Of a stretch of DNA of 64,000 nt, positions 1 through 7,428 are shown piece by piece. The DNA is from Bradyrhizobium erythrophlei. Its GTDB lineage: Bacteria > Pseudomonadota > Alphaproteobacteria > Rhizobiales > Xanthobacteraceae. Under the pieces are notes generated by a model, which saw nothing but the letters and a program-made list of their open reading frames with translations, was not told the DNA's origin and did no database searches. The stretch covers positions 372,001 through 436,000 of the forward strand of contig FSRD01000003.1 of assembly GCA_900129675.1 (NCBI GenBank). Direction: 5' to 3'. Position 1 is the stretch's first letter. Each line of letters begins with the position of its first letter. The position numbers and the translations under genes were made by a program.

Positions 1-4
1 CGCC

Positions 5-418
5 TTAATCGTCGTCCCGGGCAAGCGAAGCGCGACCCGGGCCCCATACCGCGTTGTGCTCTCGATGAGGCAAGGCGGTCGACGACTTCCGTAACAACCA
101 AGACCTGTGGTTATGGGTCCCTGCTACGCAGGGACGACGATGGGGCCAACCTACTTCCTCAACACTCCACCCATCGCCCGTCCGTGCAAAGCGGAACGAC
201 GTGCCGTGGCGGTTGTCGAACCAGCGACCGCACAGCGCCTCCGCCAGCGACTGCATCACCGCGTCTTGACAGACGAACAGGATGTTGGCTTGGGGAAGCT
301 GGTCGAGCCATTTGCGCACGCAATACAGCGCCCGGGCTGAGACCGAACCCCATGCCTCGCCATCGGGCGGCAGGATCGAGACCAGTTCCTCCATCGCGGT
401 GATGCCGTGCTCCGCCAT
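5..418 (-). pseudogene. Histidine phosphatase C-terminal remnant
   Basis: The first ~90 residues read like the C-terminal half of a phosphoglycerate-mutase-like histidine phosphatase: an E-A-W-G-S-V...R-A-L helix, then ILFVCQDAVMQSLAEALCG, then a W-S-V-E-E-V end. The N-terminal half with the catalytic R-H-G motif is absent. In the motif that normally reads V-(S/T)-H-x, the histidine position is Gln. The frame then runs on into an intergenic palindrome, giving a tail unlike protein. It begins 16 bases after the stop of the enoyl-CoA hydratase, so it would be read as the last gene of that unit. I take it as a degraded gene; a small non-catalytic protein is the alternative. Confidence 0.5.
11..138. 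repeat. Imperfect palindromic intergenic repeat
   Basis: The segment begins with GTCGTCCCGGGC and ends with the inverse motif GCAGGGACGAC, with several smaller inverted arms between. It lies downstream of the minus-strand genes at the window edge and overlaps the read-through tail of the phosphatase remnant. It resembles the other dispersed GTCCCGG palindromes in this window but is not a close copy. Confidence 0.5.
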
Positions 419-434
419 GGCGCCGCCAACCGCT

Positions 435-1238
435 TCACTTCGACTTGCTGGTGAATTTCTTCACCGCCGCACGAAACTCATCGGTGTTCATGGCGTCGAT
501 GATCTTCGCTTCTTCGGCGTCGAGTTGCTGTTTGGTCGGGGTAACGCCTGCCTGGTACACCAGTGATTTGGTGCCGCTGATGGCGGCCGGCGGATTCTGG
601 GCGAGCCGCTCGGCGAATTGCCGGGTCGCCGCTTTCAGTTCGGCCGCCGGAACAAGTTTGGCGACCAGACCCCAATCATGCGCCTGTTGCGCCGAAAAAC
701 TGTCCTCCGCCAGAAATATCTGCAAGGCGCGGCGGACGCCGACGGTGCCGACCATGCCGACAGTGCTGCCGCCGTCCGGGGAGACGCCGATCTTGGCGTA
801 GGCCGGCGTAAAGCGGGCATCGTCGGCGGCGATGCAGAGGTCGGTGACGAAGGCCAGCCCCATGCCCGCGCCGGCGGCGGAACCGTGAACGCTGGACAGC
901 ACGATCTTCGGCATCCGGCGCACTGTCTCGATGAACGCGTGATAGTGCTTGAGCAATTCCCCGACCACCGGTGCGATGGTGTCCGCGGCCGCGGCGGCGC
1001 CGATGGTTTGCAGGTCGCCGCCCGCCGAAAACGCCCGGCCCGTGCCCTCGATGACCAGCACCCGGATATCGCCATTGGCCTCGACCTCGAGGCCCAGTTG
1101 TTCGAGCTTTTTCGCGATCGACAGATCGATCGAATTGAAGGCGGCGGGCCGGTTGAGCGTGATGGTCGCGATCGGGCCTTCGATCCTGAGCAGCGCCGGA
1201 TCGTCGGCAGGGGCGGTGGTAGGAGCGGGTGCGGGCAT
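435..1238 (-). CDS. Enoyl-CoA hydratase/isomerase family protein
   Basis: A 267-residue crotonase-fold protein that probably hydrates or isomerises an acyl-CoA double bond in fatty-acid or aromatic-acid degradation in the cytoplasm. The CoA/oxyanion motif SAGGDL lies at residues 71-76, HGSAAGAGMG at 118-127 and PDGGST at 154-159. The Asp in the last motif recalls PaaG-like isomerases more than classical hydratases, which carry Glu there. A longer frame opens upstream, but the start at 1238 has GGAGG about 8 bases ahead and gives the normal family length. Substrate cannot be read from the sequence. Confidence 0.9.
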   Translation of the reverse strand: MPAPAPTTAPADDPALLRIEGPIATITLNRPAAFNSIDLSIAKKLEQLGLEVEANGDIRVLVIEGTGRAFSAGGDLQTIGAAAAADTIAPVVGELLKHYHAFIETVRRMPKIVLSSVHGSAAGAGMGLAFVTDLCIAADDARFTPAYAKIGVSPDGGSTVGMVGTVGVRRALQIFLAEDSFSAQQAHDWGLVAKLVPAAELKAATRQFAERLAQNPPAAISGTKSLVYQAGVTPTKQQLDAEEAKIIDAMNTDEFRAAVKKFTSKSK

Positions 1239-1529
1239 TGGAAGGCCTCCGGTCGGAGCGGTCGCGGGTCCCCTGGATATCGGGGCATTTAAATAGCAGA
1301 AGGGAAGGGGTGACAATCCCCGGCCAAGTCTGCAAAATGCGGCCTGACCTTCCTCCTGGGCAAGGACGCTCTTGCGCATCCCTGGACCATGAGGCCAAAT
1401 AGAGCCCGCCATCGTTCGGGACGCGGACACGAGCGCCGCTCCTTGGAACGATGAGGCGAGCAAGCCAAAATCGGCAGAGAGAGGAGACGACATGGGTCAT
1501 TCCTGTGCGCTTGCAATTGGGTTGTCGCG

Positions 1530-2750
1530 ATGACGCAAGGACCCGTCCTTATCGTCGGCGCCGGCCACGCCGGCTTTCAACTCGCGGCCTCGTTGCGCCA
1601 ACATGGTTTTGGCGAGCGCGTCGCGCTCATCAACGACGAGGGCCATCTGCCCTATCAGCGGCCGCCTTTGTCGAAGGCCTATCTCAAGGGCGAAGGCCGT
1701 CCCGACAGCCTGATGTTCCGGCCGGACAAATTTTATCACGACCAGAACATCGACCTGATCTCCGATCGCGCCGCGTCGATCGATCGTACCGGGCGAAAAC
1801 TGTTGCTCGCTTCCGGCGCGTCGCTCGATTACTGGCATCTGGTGCTGGCGACGGGAGCGCGCAATCGCCTGCTCGATATCCCCAATGCCAATCTGGAAGC
1901 CGTGCGCTATCTGCGGATATTGGACGAAAGCGAGGCGCTGCGGCAGCGGATCAGTTCGGGCCAGCGCGTCGTCGTGATCGGCGCCGGCTTCATCGGGCTG
2001 GAATTCGCCGCGACCGCGCGCGCAAAAGGCCTTGAAGTCGATGTCATCGAACTCGGCACCCGCGTGATGGCGCGCGCGGTGACCGCGGAGATTTCGGAGT
2101 TCTTCCAGCAAAGGCATACGGCCGCGGGCATTCGCATCCACCTCGGGGTGCAGGTCACCAGCATCGAGGGCGACGGCGGCAAGGTCACCGGCGTCAGCCT
2201 CAGCGACGGCCGACACATCCCGGCCGACCTCATCGTGGTCGGCGTCGGCGTTTTGCCCAATGTCGAGCTTGCTGCGGAGGCTGGATTGCCTGTCGCGTCA
2301 GGGATTATCGTCGACGAGCACCTGCTGACCGCGGATCCGAACATCTCGGCCATTGGCGATTGCGCGCTGTATGCGAGCCCACGGTTCGGCGCGTCGCTGC
2401 GGCTTGAGTCGGTGCAGAACGCCACCGATCACGCGCGCTGCGTCGCGGCCCGGCTGACCGGTGATGCCAGGGCCTATGACGGCCTGCCGTGGTTCTGGAG
2501 CGATCAGGGCCCCGACAAGCTGCAGATCGCCGGTCTGACCACCGGCTACGATCGCGTGGTGGTGCGGGGCGATCGCGCGCAGGGCGCGTTCTCGGCCTTC
2601 TGTTACAAATCCGGGCAACTCGTGGGCATCGAGTCCGTCAACCGCGCCGGCGATCACATGTTCGGCCGGCGCCTGCTTGCCGCCAACGGCTCGATCACGC
2701 CGGAGCAGGCCGCCGATACCGGCTTCGATCTGAAGCGTGCGCTGGCTTAG
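1530..2750 (+). CDS. FAD-dependent ferredoxin/rubredoxin reductase
   Basis: A 406-residue two-dinucleotide-fold flavoprotein of the putidaredoxin/rhodocoxin reductase class, moving electrons from NAD(P)H through FAD to a small iron-sulfur protein that feeds a P450 or oxygenase. The FAD motif GAGHAG is at residues 10-15, the NAD(P)H motif GAGFIG at 151-156, and a second FAD motif (SAIGDCALY) at about 270. The C-terminal domain of this reductase family is present. No ferredoxin gene lies beside it; the class I P450 at 22.6-23.8 kb could be an indirect partner, which is inference. Confidence 0.9.
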   Translation: MTQGPVLIVGAGHAGFQLAASLRQHGFGERVALINDEGHLPYQRPPLSKAYLKGEGRPDSLMFRPDKFYHDQNIDLISDRAASIDRTGRKLLLASGASLDYWHLVLATGARNRLLDIPNANLEAVRYLRILDESEALRQRISSGQRVVVIGAGFIGLEFAATARAKGLEVDVIELGTRVMARAVTAEISEFFQQRHTAAGIRIHLGVQVTSIEGDGGKVTGVSLSDGRHIPADLIVVGVGVLPNVELAAEAGLPVASGIIVDEHLLTADPNISAIGDCALYASPRFGASLRLESVQNATDHARCVAARLTGDARAYDGLPWFWSDQGPDKLQIAGLTTGYDRVVVRGDRAQGAFSAFCYKSGQLVGIESVNRAGDHMFGRRLLAANGSITPEQAADTGFDLKRALA

Positions 2751-2803
2751 ATTGCGCGCGCCTCCACTTGCATGCGCTGTGGCGCGGGTCGTTCGGGGAA
2801 GCC

Positions 2804-2943
2804 TCATGCGCGCACGACAACGGGCGTGAATTCTTGCAGCCTGGTGATGGCCGGCCAGTCCCATGCGATGCCGAGTCCGGGCACCGAGGGCGGCTTTGCC
2901 CTGCCGTCCTCGATCGCGAGGCGGTTCGTGGTGATGTCATCGA
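2804..2943 (-). pseudogene. Enolase-superfamily C-terminal remnant
   Basis: About 46 codons on the minus strand read LDDITTNRLAIEDGR, then KPPSVPGLGIAWD and a short tail ending at 2804. This matches the usual end of mandelate-racemase/muconate-lactonizing proteins (small Asp-Gly turn, then P-x-x-P-G-L-G-I-x-x-D). The rest of the roughly 370-residue protein is missing: the remnant begins immediately after the ribokinase stop codon. It looks like the tail left by a deletion or by insertion of the kinase gene. Confidence 0.6.
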
Positions 2944-2945
2944 GC

Positions 2946-3854
2946 TTAGATGATTGCCGCAACTTCCGCGGCCGTCGGCATCGACGGCGCTGCGCCCATC
3001 CGCTGCACGCAGATCGAGGCCGCGACGTTGGCGTAGTCGAGCGCTTCGTCGATCGTCCTTGCGCTTGCAAGCTGCGCCGCCAGCGCGCCGACGAAGCAGT
3101 CGCCGGCGCCGGTGGTGTCGACGGCTTTGACTTGATGGCCCGGAACGAGCAGCGATTGGCCCTCGATCAGCGCCAGCACGCCGCGTTTGCCGAGGGTCAC
3201 GCAGATCGTTCTGCCAAGGTTTGCCGGCAGCCGGCGCGCGGCTTCGACGAAGCGCGCGGGCTCGTCGCTGTCGCGCAGCTCGGTTTTGGTGAGAAGGCCA
3301 AGCTCGGTTTCATTGAGAATGAGAATATCAACGAGATCGAGTAACTCCGCGCCGAACTCCATTGCCGGCGCCGGATTGAGAATCGTGGTCGCGCCCGCCG
3401 CCCGCGCCCGCTTGAAGAACGCGCTGACGGTCGCCAGCGGGATTTCAAACTGGCTCACCGCGATGTCGCCTTTGGCAAACACCGGTGCGGCAACATCCTC
3501 GGCGCTCACATGCGCATTGGCGCCAGGCACGACGACGATGGTGTTGTCGGCGTTCGCAATGGTGATAACAGCCGTTCCGGTGTGGGCCTCGGCCGTGTCT
3601 TTGACGAAGGCGAGGTCGACACCCTGCGCGGCGAGAAATGCTTTCAACTCCCGTCCGAACGCATCGGTGCCGACCCGGCCGATCAGCGTGGTCGGCGCGC
3701 CCAGTTTGGCCGCGGATACCGCCTGGTTGCCACCCTTGCCGCCGGGAAAATACAGCACGGCGTTGCCGGCGACGGTCTCGCCGATCCGGGGATGCCGGTC
3801 GGCCGTCGCCACCACATCCATGTTGATGCTACCGGCGACGAACACCCGTCCCAT
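2946..3854 (-). CDS. rbsK: Ribokinase-type PfkB sugar kinase
   Basis: A 302-residue PfkB-family kinase that phosphorylates ribose or a related sugar with ATP. The N-terminal strand FVAGSINMD and the sugar-binding FPGGKGGNQA are typical of ribokinase, and the C-terminal DTTGAGDCF holds the catalytic Asp and anion hole. I prefer the ATG at 3854, preceded by GGGGG, over an in-frame TTG at 3866. The upstream kinase stops 17 bases before this start, so the two are cotranscribed. The true sugar may differ, since no ribose transporter is nearby. Confidence 0.8.
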   Translation of the reverse strand: MGRVFVAGSINMDVVATADRHPRIGETVAGNAVLYFPGGKGGNQAVSAAKLGAPTTLIGRVGTDAFGRELKAFLAAQGVDLAFVKDTAEAHTGTAVITIANADNTIVVVPGANAHVSAEDVAAPVFAKGDIAVSQFEIPLATVSAFFKRARAAGATTILNPAPAMEFGAELLDLVDILILNETELGLLTKTELRDSDEPARFVEAARRLPANLGRTICVTLGKRGVLALIEGQSLLVPGHQVKAVDTTGAGDCFVGALAAQLASARTIDEALDYANVAASICVQRMGAAPSMPTAAEVAAII

Positions 3855-3871
3855 GACTGCCCCCAAAATAC

Positions 3872-4783
3872 CTAATCCCAGAATTCCTTCTTGCGCCCGA
3901 TTTGAAACTCCTGCTTGACGGCCTCGATATCGGACAGCGCCGGCAATCCGGCCTCGTTGCCGAGCTTTTGAATCTTGTAAGTCGAGGCCGCGCGCGCAAA
4001 CTCGAAATGGTCCTTCCAGCCTTTGCCGGGACTGGCGAGATAGGAATAGATGTAAGCGCCATGGAATACGTCGCCCGCGCCGTTGGTATCGAGCACGCGC
4101 TCGGGCGCGATCGGAAGCGCGGGCAAGGTGCGAACCGCCCCCGCCTCGTCATACCAGAGCAGGCCCTTTTCCCCCATGGTCACGCCGCCGACCCGGCAGC
4201 CGCGGCCCTTGAGATAATCCAGCATCTTTTCCGGCGTCAGATCCATCTGCTCGCACAGCCGCTCGGCGACGATGGCGATGTCGATGAACTCCAGCAGTTC
4301 ATGGGTGTTGGTGCGCAGGCCGCCGCCGTCGAGCGATGTCAAAATGCCGTCCTCTCGGCACAGCCTGGCATAGTGGATCGCAGCGTCGGGCTGGTGGCCG
4401 TCGACATGCAGGGCGCGGCAGCCCTTCAGGTTCAGCATCGGAAAGGGATGGATGTGATCGTCGTCGCGGCAACGCACGATGGCGCGCTTGCCGTCCTTCG
4501 GCATGATGAAGGACAGTGACGAGGAGTTGACCTTGCGCGGGTGGATCGAGATGCCGTACTTCGCGCTCATATCCCAGAACATCCGCCCGAGCCAGTCATT
4601 GGCTACGGTGGCGACGAGGTCCGGCACGATACCGAGCTTGGCGCAGCAGAACGCGGCCGTGACGGCGTTGCCGCCAAAGGAAACCGCGTAGGCGGACGCT
4701 ACATGTTTCTCGTCGCCGGTCGGCATGTGGTCGGTGATGAAGGTAACGTCGATATAAGTCTGTCCGATGAAGAGAGCCTGCAT
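3872..4783 (-). CDS. PfkB-family carbohydrate kinase
   Basis: A 303-residue kinase of the same superfamily as its downstream neighbour but from a different branch. It opens with ALFIGQTYIDVTF, carries SFGGNAVTAAF as the substrate loop and DTNGAGDVFHGAY as the catalytic/ATP motif. An in-frame ATG at 4828 would add 15 residues; the start at 4783 fits the family better. It is the first gene of a two-kinase operon, and its promoter region faces the paired hairpins at 4927-4989. Likely substrates are a sugar or nucleoside; I cannot choose. Confidence 0.8.
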   Translation of the reverse strand: MQALFIGQTYIDVTFITDHMPTGDEKHVASAYAVSFGGNAVTAAFCCAKLGIVPDLVATVANDWLGRMFWDMSAKYGISIHPRKVNSSSLSFIMPKDGKRAIVRCRDDDHIHPFPMLNLKGCRALHVDGHQPDAAIHYARLCREDGILTSLDGGGLRTNTHELLEFIDIAIVAERLCEQMDLTPEKMLDYLKGRGCRVGGVTMGEKGLLWYDEAGAVRTLPALPIAPERVLDTNGAGDVFHGAYIYSYLASPGKGWKDHFEFARAASTYKIQKLGNEAGLPALSDIEAVKQEFQIGRKKEFWD

Positions 4784-4926
4784 TCGTTTTCCGTCGTGGC
4801 TGAGGGGTGATACCCGGCCGGCGTCCATACATTAGCACCGGTTATCGGATACATTCGCTGAAATTATTCGCATGGCTGCCGTCTTTGCAGCTTGAGATGG
4901 GGATATGAGGAGACTAGGACCGTCGA

Positions 4927-4952
4927 TCCAAGTCGGCTGTTGCCGACTTGGA
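4927..4952. repeat. Perfect 11-bp hairpin, first of a pair
   Basis: TCCAAGTCGGC pairs perfectly with GCCGACTTGGA around a 4-base loop. It lies between the divergently transcribed kinase operon and the VOC gene, 11 bases from a second unrelated hairpin of the same stem length. It may be a structured RNA, an operator or a dispersed palindrome; it is not followed by a T-run on the plus strand. Confidence 0.6.
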
Positions 4953-4963
4953 CATTGATATAA

Positions 4964-4989
4964 CTGAACTCGGGTAAACCCGAGTTCAG
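4964..4989. repeat. Perfect 11-bp hairpin, second of a pair
   Basis: CTGAACTCGGG pairs perfectly with CCCGAGTTCAG around the loop TAAA. With the hairpin at 4927-4952 it forms a 63-base doublet that leaves about 85 bases to the GTG start of the VOC gene and about 140 to the kinase start. Confidence 0.6.
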
Positions 4990-5074
4990 GGGGCATCAGC
5001 AGCATGCCGCCGATAACGGTCGGCCGCGGCCTTGAGTTTCGGGCAGCGAGACAAAGGGAGAGGGGTGTGTTTCC

Positions 5075-5932
5075 GTGATTACCGGGCTTGATCATGTCGT
5101 TGTTCTGGTCAGCGACATCGCGGTGGCCGAGGCGGCGTATCAGACGCTGTTTGCGCGGCAACCTTCCTGGCGCAACAGCGGCGACGGCGCCGAGCGCGTG
5201 CTGTTCACGCTGGACAACATGACGCTGGAGCTGATGGCGCCGAGCGGCGAGGGGGCGGCTGCGGACCGGATCCGCACGGTGCTGGCGGCGCAAGGCGAGG
5301 GGCTGGCGAGCCTTTGCTTCCGTACCAGCGACATCGCGAAAATGCACCGCCGGCTCGACCGGCTGACGCTGAAGCCGGAACCGGTCTCCGAGGTCGAGAG
5401 CCACGACTTGATTTCGGGCGCGACCTTGTCGTGGAAGCGCACCCGCGCCGCGACCGATGCGACGCGCGGCGTCCGGCTGTTCTTCCTCGAGCGTTCGAAG
5501 GAGCGCCCGCTCTCGGTGCGGACCACGCCCGCATCGATCACCGCGATGGATCACGTCGTGGTCTCGACGGGCGATCCGGAACGCGCCGCCGCGCTGTATG
5601 GCGCGCGGCTCGGGCTCGATATGGCGCTCGACCGGTCGCATCCGGACTGGGGCCGGCTGATGTTTTTCCGCTGCGGCGATCTCGTCGTCGAGGTGACGCA
5701 CGGGCCGCGCAAGCCTGGCGACAAGCCAACGGACACGGCGCAGGACCGGCTTCGCGGCATCTGCTGGCGCGTCGCCGATATCGACGCGACCCGGGCGCGG
5801 CTTGCCGCCGACGGTGTCGATGTCTCGGAGGTCCGCACCGGCCGCAAGCCGGGAACGCGGGTGATGACCGTGCGCAGCGGCACCTGCGGCGTGCCGACGC
5901 TGCTGGTGCAGCCGTCGGCGGGACGGGAGTGA
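5075..5932 (+). CDS. Two-domain VOC (glyoxalase-like) protein
   Basis: A 285-residue cytoplasmic protein with two vicinal-oxygen-chelate modules. The first begins TGLDHVVVLVSD at residue 2 and the second begins ITAMDHVVVSTGDP near residue 156. Each starts with the D-H pattern that supplies a metal ligand in this fold, and VEVTH in the second module is a further candidate. Such proteins include glyoxalases, extradiol dioxygenases and resistance proteins; the reaction here is unknown. The start is GTG with AGGGAGAGGGG upstream. A TetR gene follows after a repeat. Confidence 0.8.
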   Translation: MITGLDHVVVLVSDIAVAEAAYQTLFARQPSWRNSGDGAERVLFTLDNMTLELMAPSGEGAAADRIRTVLAAQGEGLASLCFRTSDIAKMHRRLDRLTLKPEPVSEVESHDLISGATLSWKRTRAATDATRGVRLFFLERSKERPLSVRTTPASITAMDHVVVSTGDPERAAALYGARLGLDMALDRSHPDWGRLMFFRCGDLVVEVTHGPRKPGDKPTDTAQDRLRGICWRVADIDATRARLAADGVDVSEVRTGRKPGTRVMTVRSGTCGVPTLLVQPSAGRE

Positions 5933-5962
5933 TTTGGCGTGAAGCGGAGCGAGCTCTATCAA

Positions 5963-6082
5963 CGTCATTGCGAGCCAACGGGTCGCGCGAATGCGCGCCC
6001 GATGACAGGCTCCGCGAAGCAATCCATGAGGCCACAAAGGAAGAATGGATTGCTTCGTCGCTGACGCTCCTCGCAATGACGG
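5963..6082. repeat. Family A palindromic repeat, copy 1
   Basis: CGTCATTGCGAG and GAAGCAATCCAT on the left are mirrored by ATGGATTGCTTCG and CTCGCAATGACGG on the right, with a variable centre. The same architecture recurs at 9603, 10727, 34364 and 53927. This copy separates the VOC and TetR genes. Confidence 0.85.
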
Positions 6083-6156
6083 TGGATGGAGCATGATTCA
6101 TTCTCAAATGCCGCCATGCGTGCTACATCCAGTCTGACATCACCGGGCGAGATGAT

Positions 6157-6864
6157 TTGGCCAAGGCAAAGCGAGTTTTGAAATGGCAACGTGACCCCGA
6201 GGGCATGCGGATCCGCATCCTCGAGGCCGCGAAGCAGGAATTCGCCGCCCATGGTCTGGCCGGCGCGCGGGTCGACCGGATCGCGGCCAGCGCCGGCGCC
6301 AACAAGCGCATGCTGTATTATCACGTCGGCAACAAGGAGGACCTCTATCTCGAGGTGCTCGAAGGCGCCTACGAAAAGATCCGCGCCGAGGAACGCGGGC
6401 TCGACCTCGAACATCTCGATCCGCCCGAGGCGATCGAGCGGCTGATCGACTTCACCTGGAATTACTTCCTCCGCAATCCGGAATTCCTCGCGCTGCTCAA
6501 CACCGAAAACCTGGCCAAGGCGCGCCATCTCAAGCGCTCGACCAAGGTCAAATCGATGCATTCGCCGTTCGTCGAGATGATCCGCACGGTGGTGACGCGC
6601 GGCGTCGAAAGCGGCGATTTCCGCGTCGCGGTCGATCCGGTCCAGCTCTATATTTCGATCGCAGGCCTGTGCTTTTTTTATCTGTCGAACAGCGCCACGT
6701 TGAGCGTGATCTTCGGCCGCGATCTCCTGAAGAAGGAGGCGCGGGACGAGCGCCTCGCGCATATGGTGGCCCTGGTGCTGGCGGCGCTGACTGGAAAATC
6801 GACCGCGGATTTCGGCAAGGACGCGGCGCTGAAACTGCGGCCCGCGGCGCCGCAGGTGGTTTGA
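6157..6864 (+). CDS. TetR-family transcriptional regulator
   Basis: A 235-residue DNA-binding repressor. The N-terminal helix-turn-helix is clear: RIRILEAAKQEFAAHG, then AGARVDRIAASAGANKRMLYYH and the F/V-x-N-K-E-D-L turn by residue ~65. The rest is an alpha-helical ligand domain. The frame opens with TTG at 6157; the first in-frame ATG, at 6205, would cut into the lead helix but not the HTH. Its target is unknown. The VOC gene upstream is a candidate, and the repressor is separated from later genes by the IS110 element. Confidence 0.85.
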   Translation: MAKAKRVLKWQRDPEGMRIRILEAAKQEFAAHGLAGARVDRIAASAGANKRMLYYHVGNKEDLYLEVLEGAYEKIRAEERGLDLEHLDPPEAIERLIDFTWNYFLRNPEFLALLNTENLAKARHLKRSTKVKSMHSPFVEMIRTVVTRGVESGDFRVAVDPVQLYISIAGLCFFYLSNSATLSVIFGRDLLKKEARDERLAHMVALVLAALTGKSTADFGKDAALKLRPAAPQVV

Positions 6865-6903
6865 ATGTTGCGCCTGTGGCGCTCTGCCGCTCCGAAGGAA
6901 AGC

Positions 6904-7006
6904 CGTCGTACCCCGCGAAAGCGGGGTATCCAGTACGCTGCGGCTTCTCGGTTCAATCACTGGTGTCTCTGGAATACTGGGTCGCCCGGTCAAGCCGGGC
7001 GACGAC
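6904..7006. repeat. Palindromic intergenic repeat
   Basis: GTCGTACCCCGCGAAAGCGGGGTATCC is a local hairpin at the left end; GTCGCCCGGTCAAGCCGGGCGACGAC is a second hairpin at the right end. The outer GTCGT/GACGAC arms are inverse to each other. It follows the TetR gene by about 40 bases and could terminate its transcript in either direction. Confidence 0.6.
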
Positions 7007-7011
7007 AGGGA

Positions 7012-7428
7012 GTGTGTGCTACGCACGACATAGCTTCGCGATCTCGCCGCGCATTCCGCGCGAGTTTTGCTATTAACTTCCCACCCTCTGAAATCAGAGG
7101 GCGCAGGGAAAGCCGGGTGCGCGCTGCACCCGCGGTCTCGCGTGCAAATGCACACAGCAAAAACGCACACGAGCATACAGGTTCAGCGGAGAACATCCGG
7201 CCTTCCCTGCGCAATGGTTTTACGGCTTACTTCGTGCTCTTGTGTCCGCAAAATCTGCCAGAATGTGCGAACGGGCGGTTCAGACCAACCGCCCGTCGCT
7301 GGATCTGAGCCCGATCGCGCTCAAAGGCCCCTGAGAGCCTGTCGGGGAGCGAGGGACAGATCCGGTGTCTTCCTCAACCCGAACAGTTGCATGGGCTTCG
7401 AGCCCGAACCGAGCAAGGAAGGGAGTGG
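7012..7428. other. Noncoding flank ahead of the IS110 transposase
   Basis: About 417 bases with no convincing gene. The left part (7060-7260) contains a CCCTCTGAAATCAGAGGG hairpin and simple ACACAGCAAAAACGCACAC-type sequence, with frames in all six phases and no codon bias. At 7271-7296 there is a perfect 10-bp hairpin with a 6-base loop, and at 7393-7405 a GGGCT/AGCCC hairpin 24 bases before the transposase start. The stretch from about 7297 to 7428 is the likely noncoding left end of the IS110 element. Confidence 0.5.
7271..7296. repeat. Perfect 10-bp hairpin upstream of IS110
   Basis: ACGGGCGGTT pairs with AACCGCCCGT around the loop CAGACC. No T-run follows. It may belong to the resident sequence into which the element inserted, or to the element's structured left end. 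Confidence 0.55.

Noticed and set aside
2946..4783. Idea that the two adjacent kinases are a recent duplication
   Set aside because: Their motifs differ clearly (FPGGKGGNQA against SFGGNAVTAAF; DTTGAGDCF against DTNGAGDVF), so they belong to different branches.
4832..6094. Long minus-strand frame of 420 codons across the VOC gene
   Set aside because: It is Arg/His-rich shadow coding opposite a good VOC gene, with no family motif.
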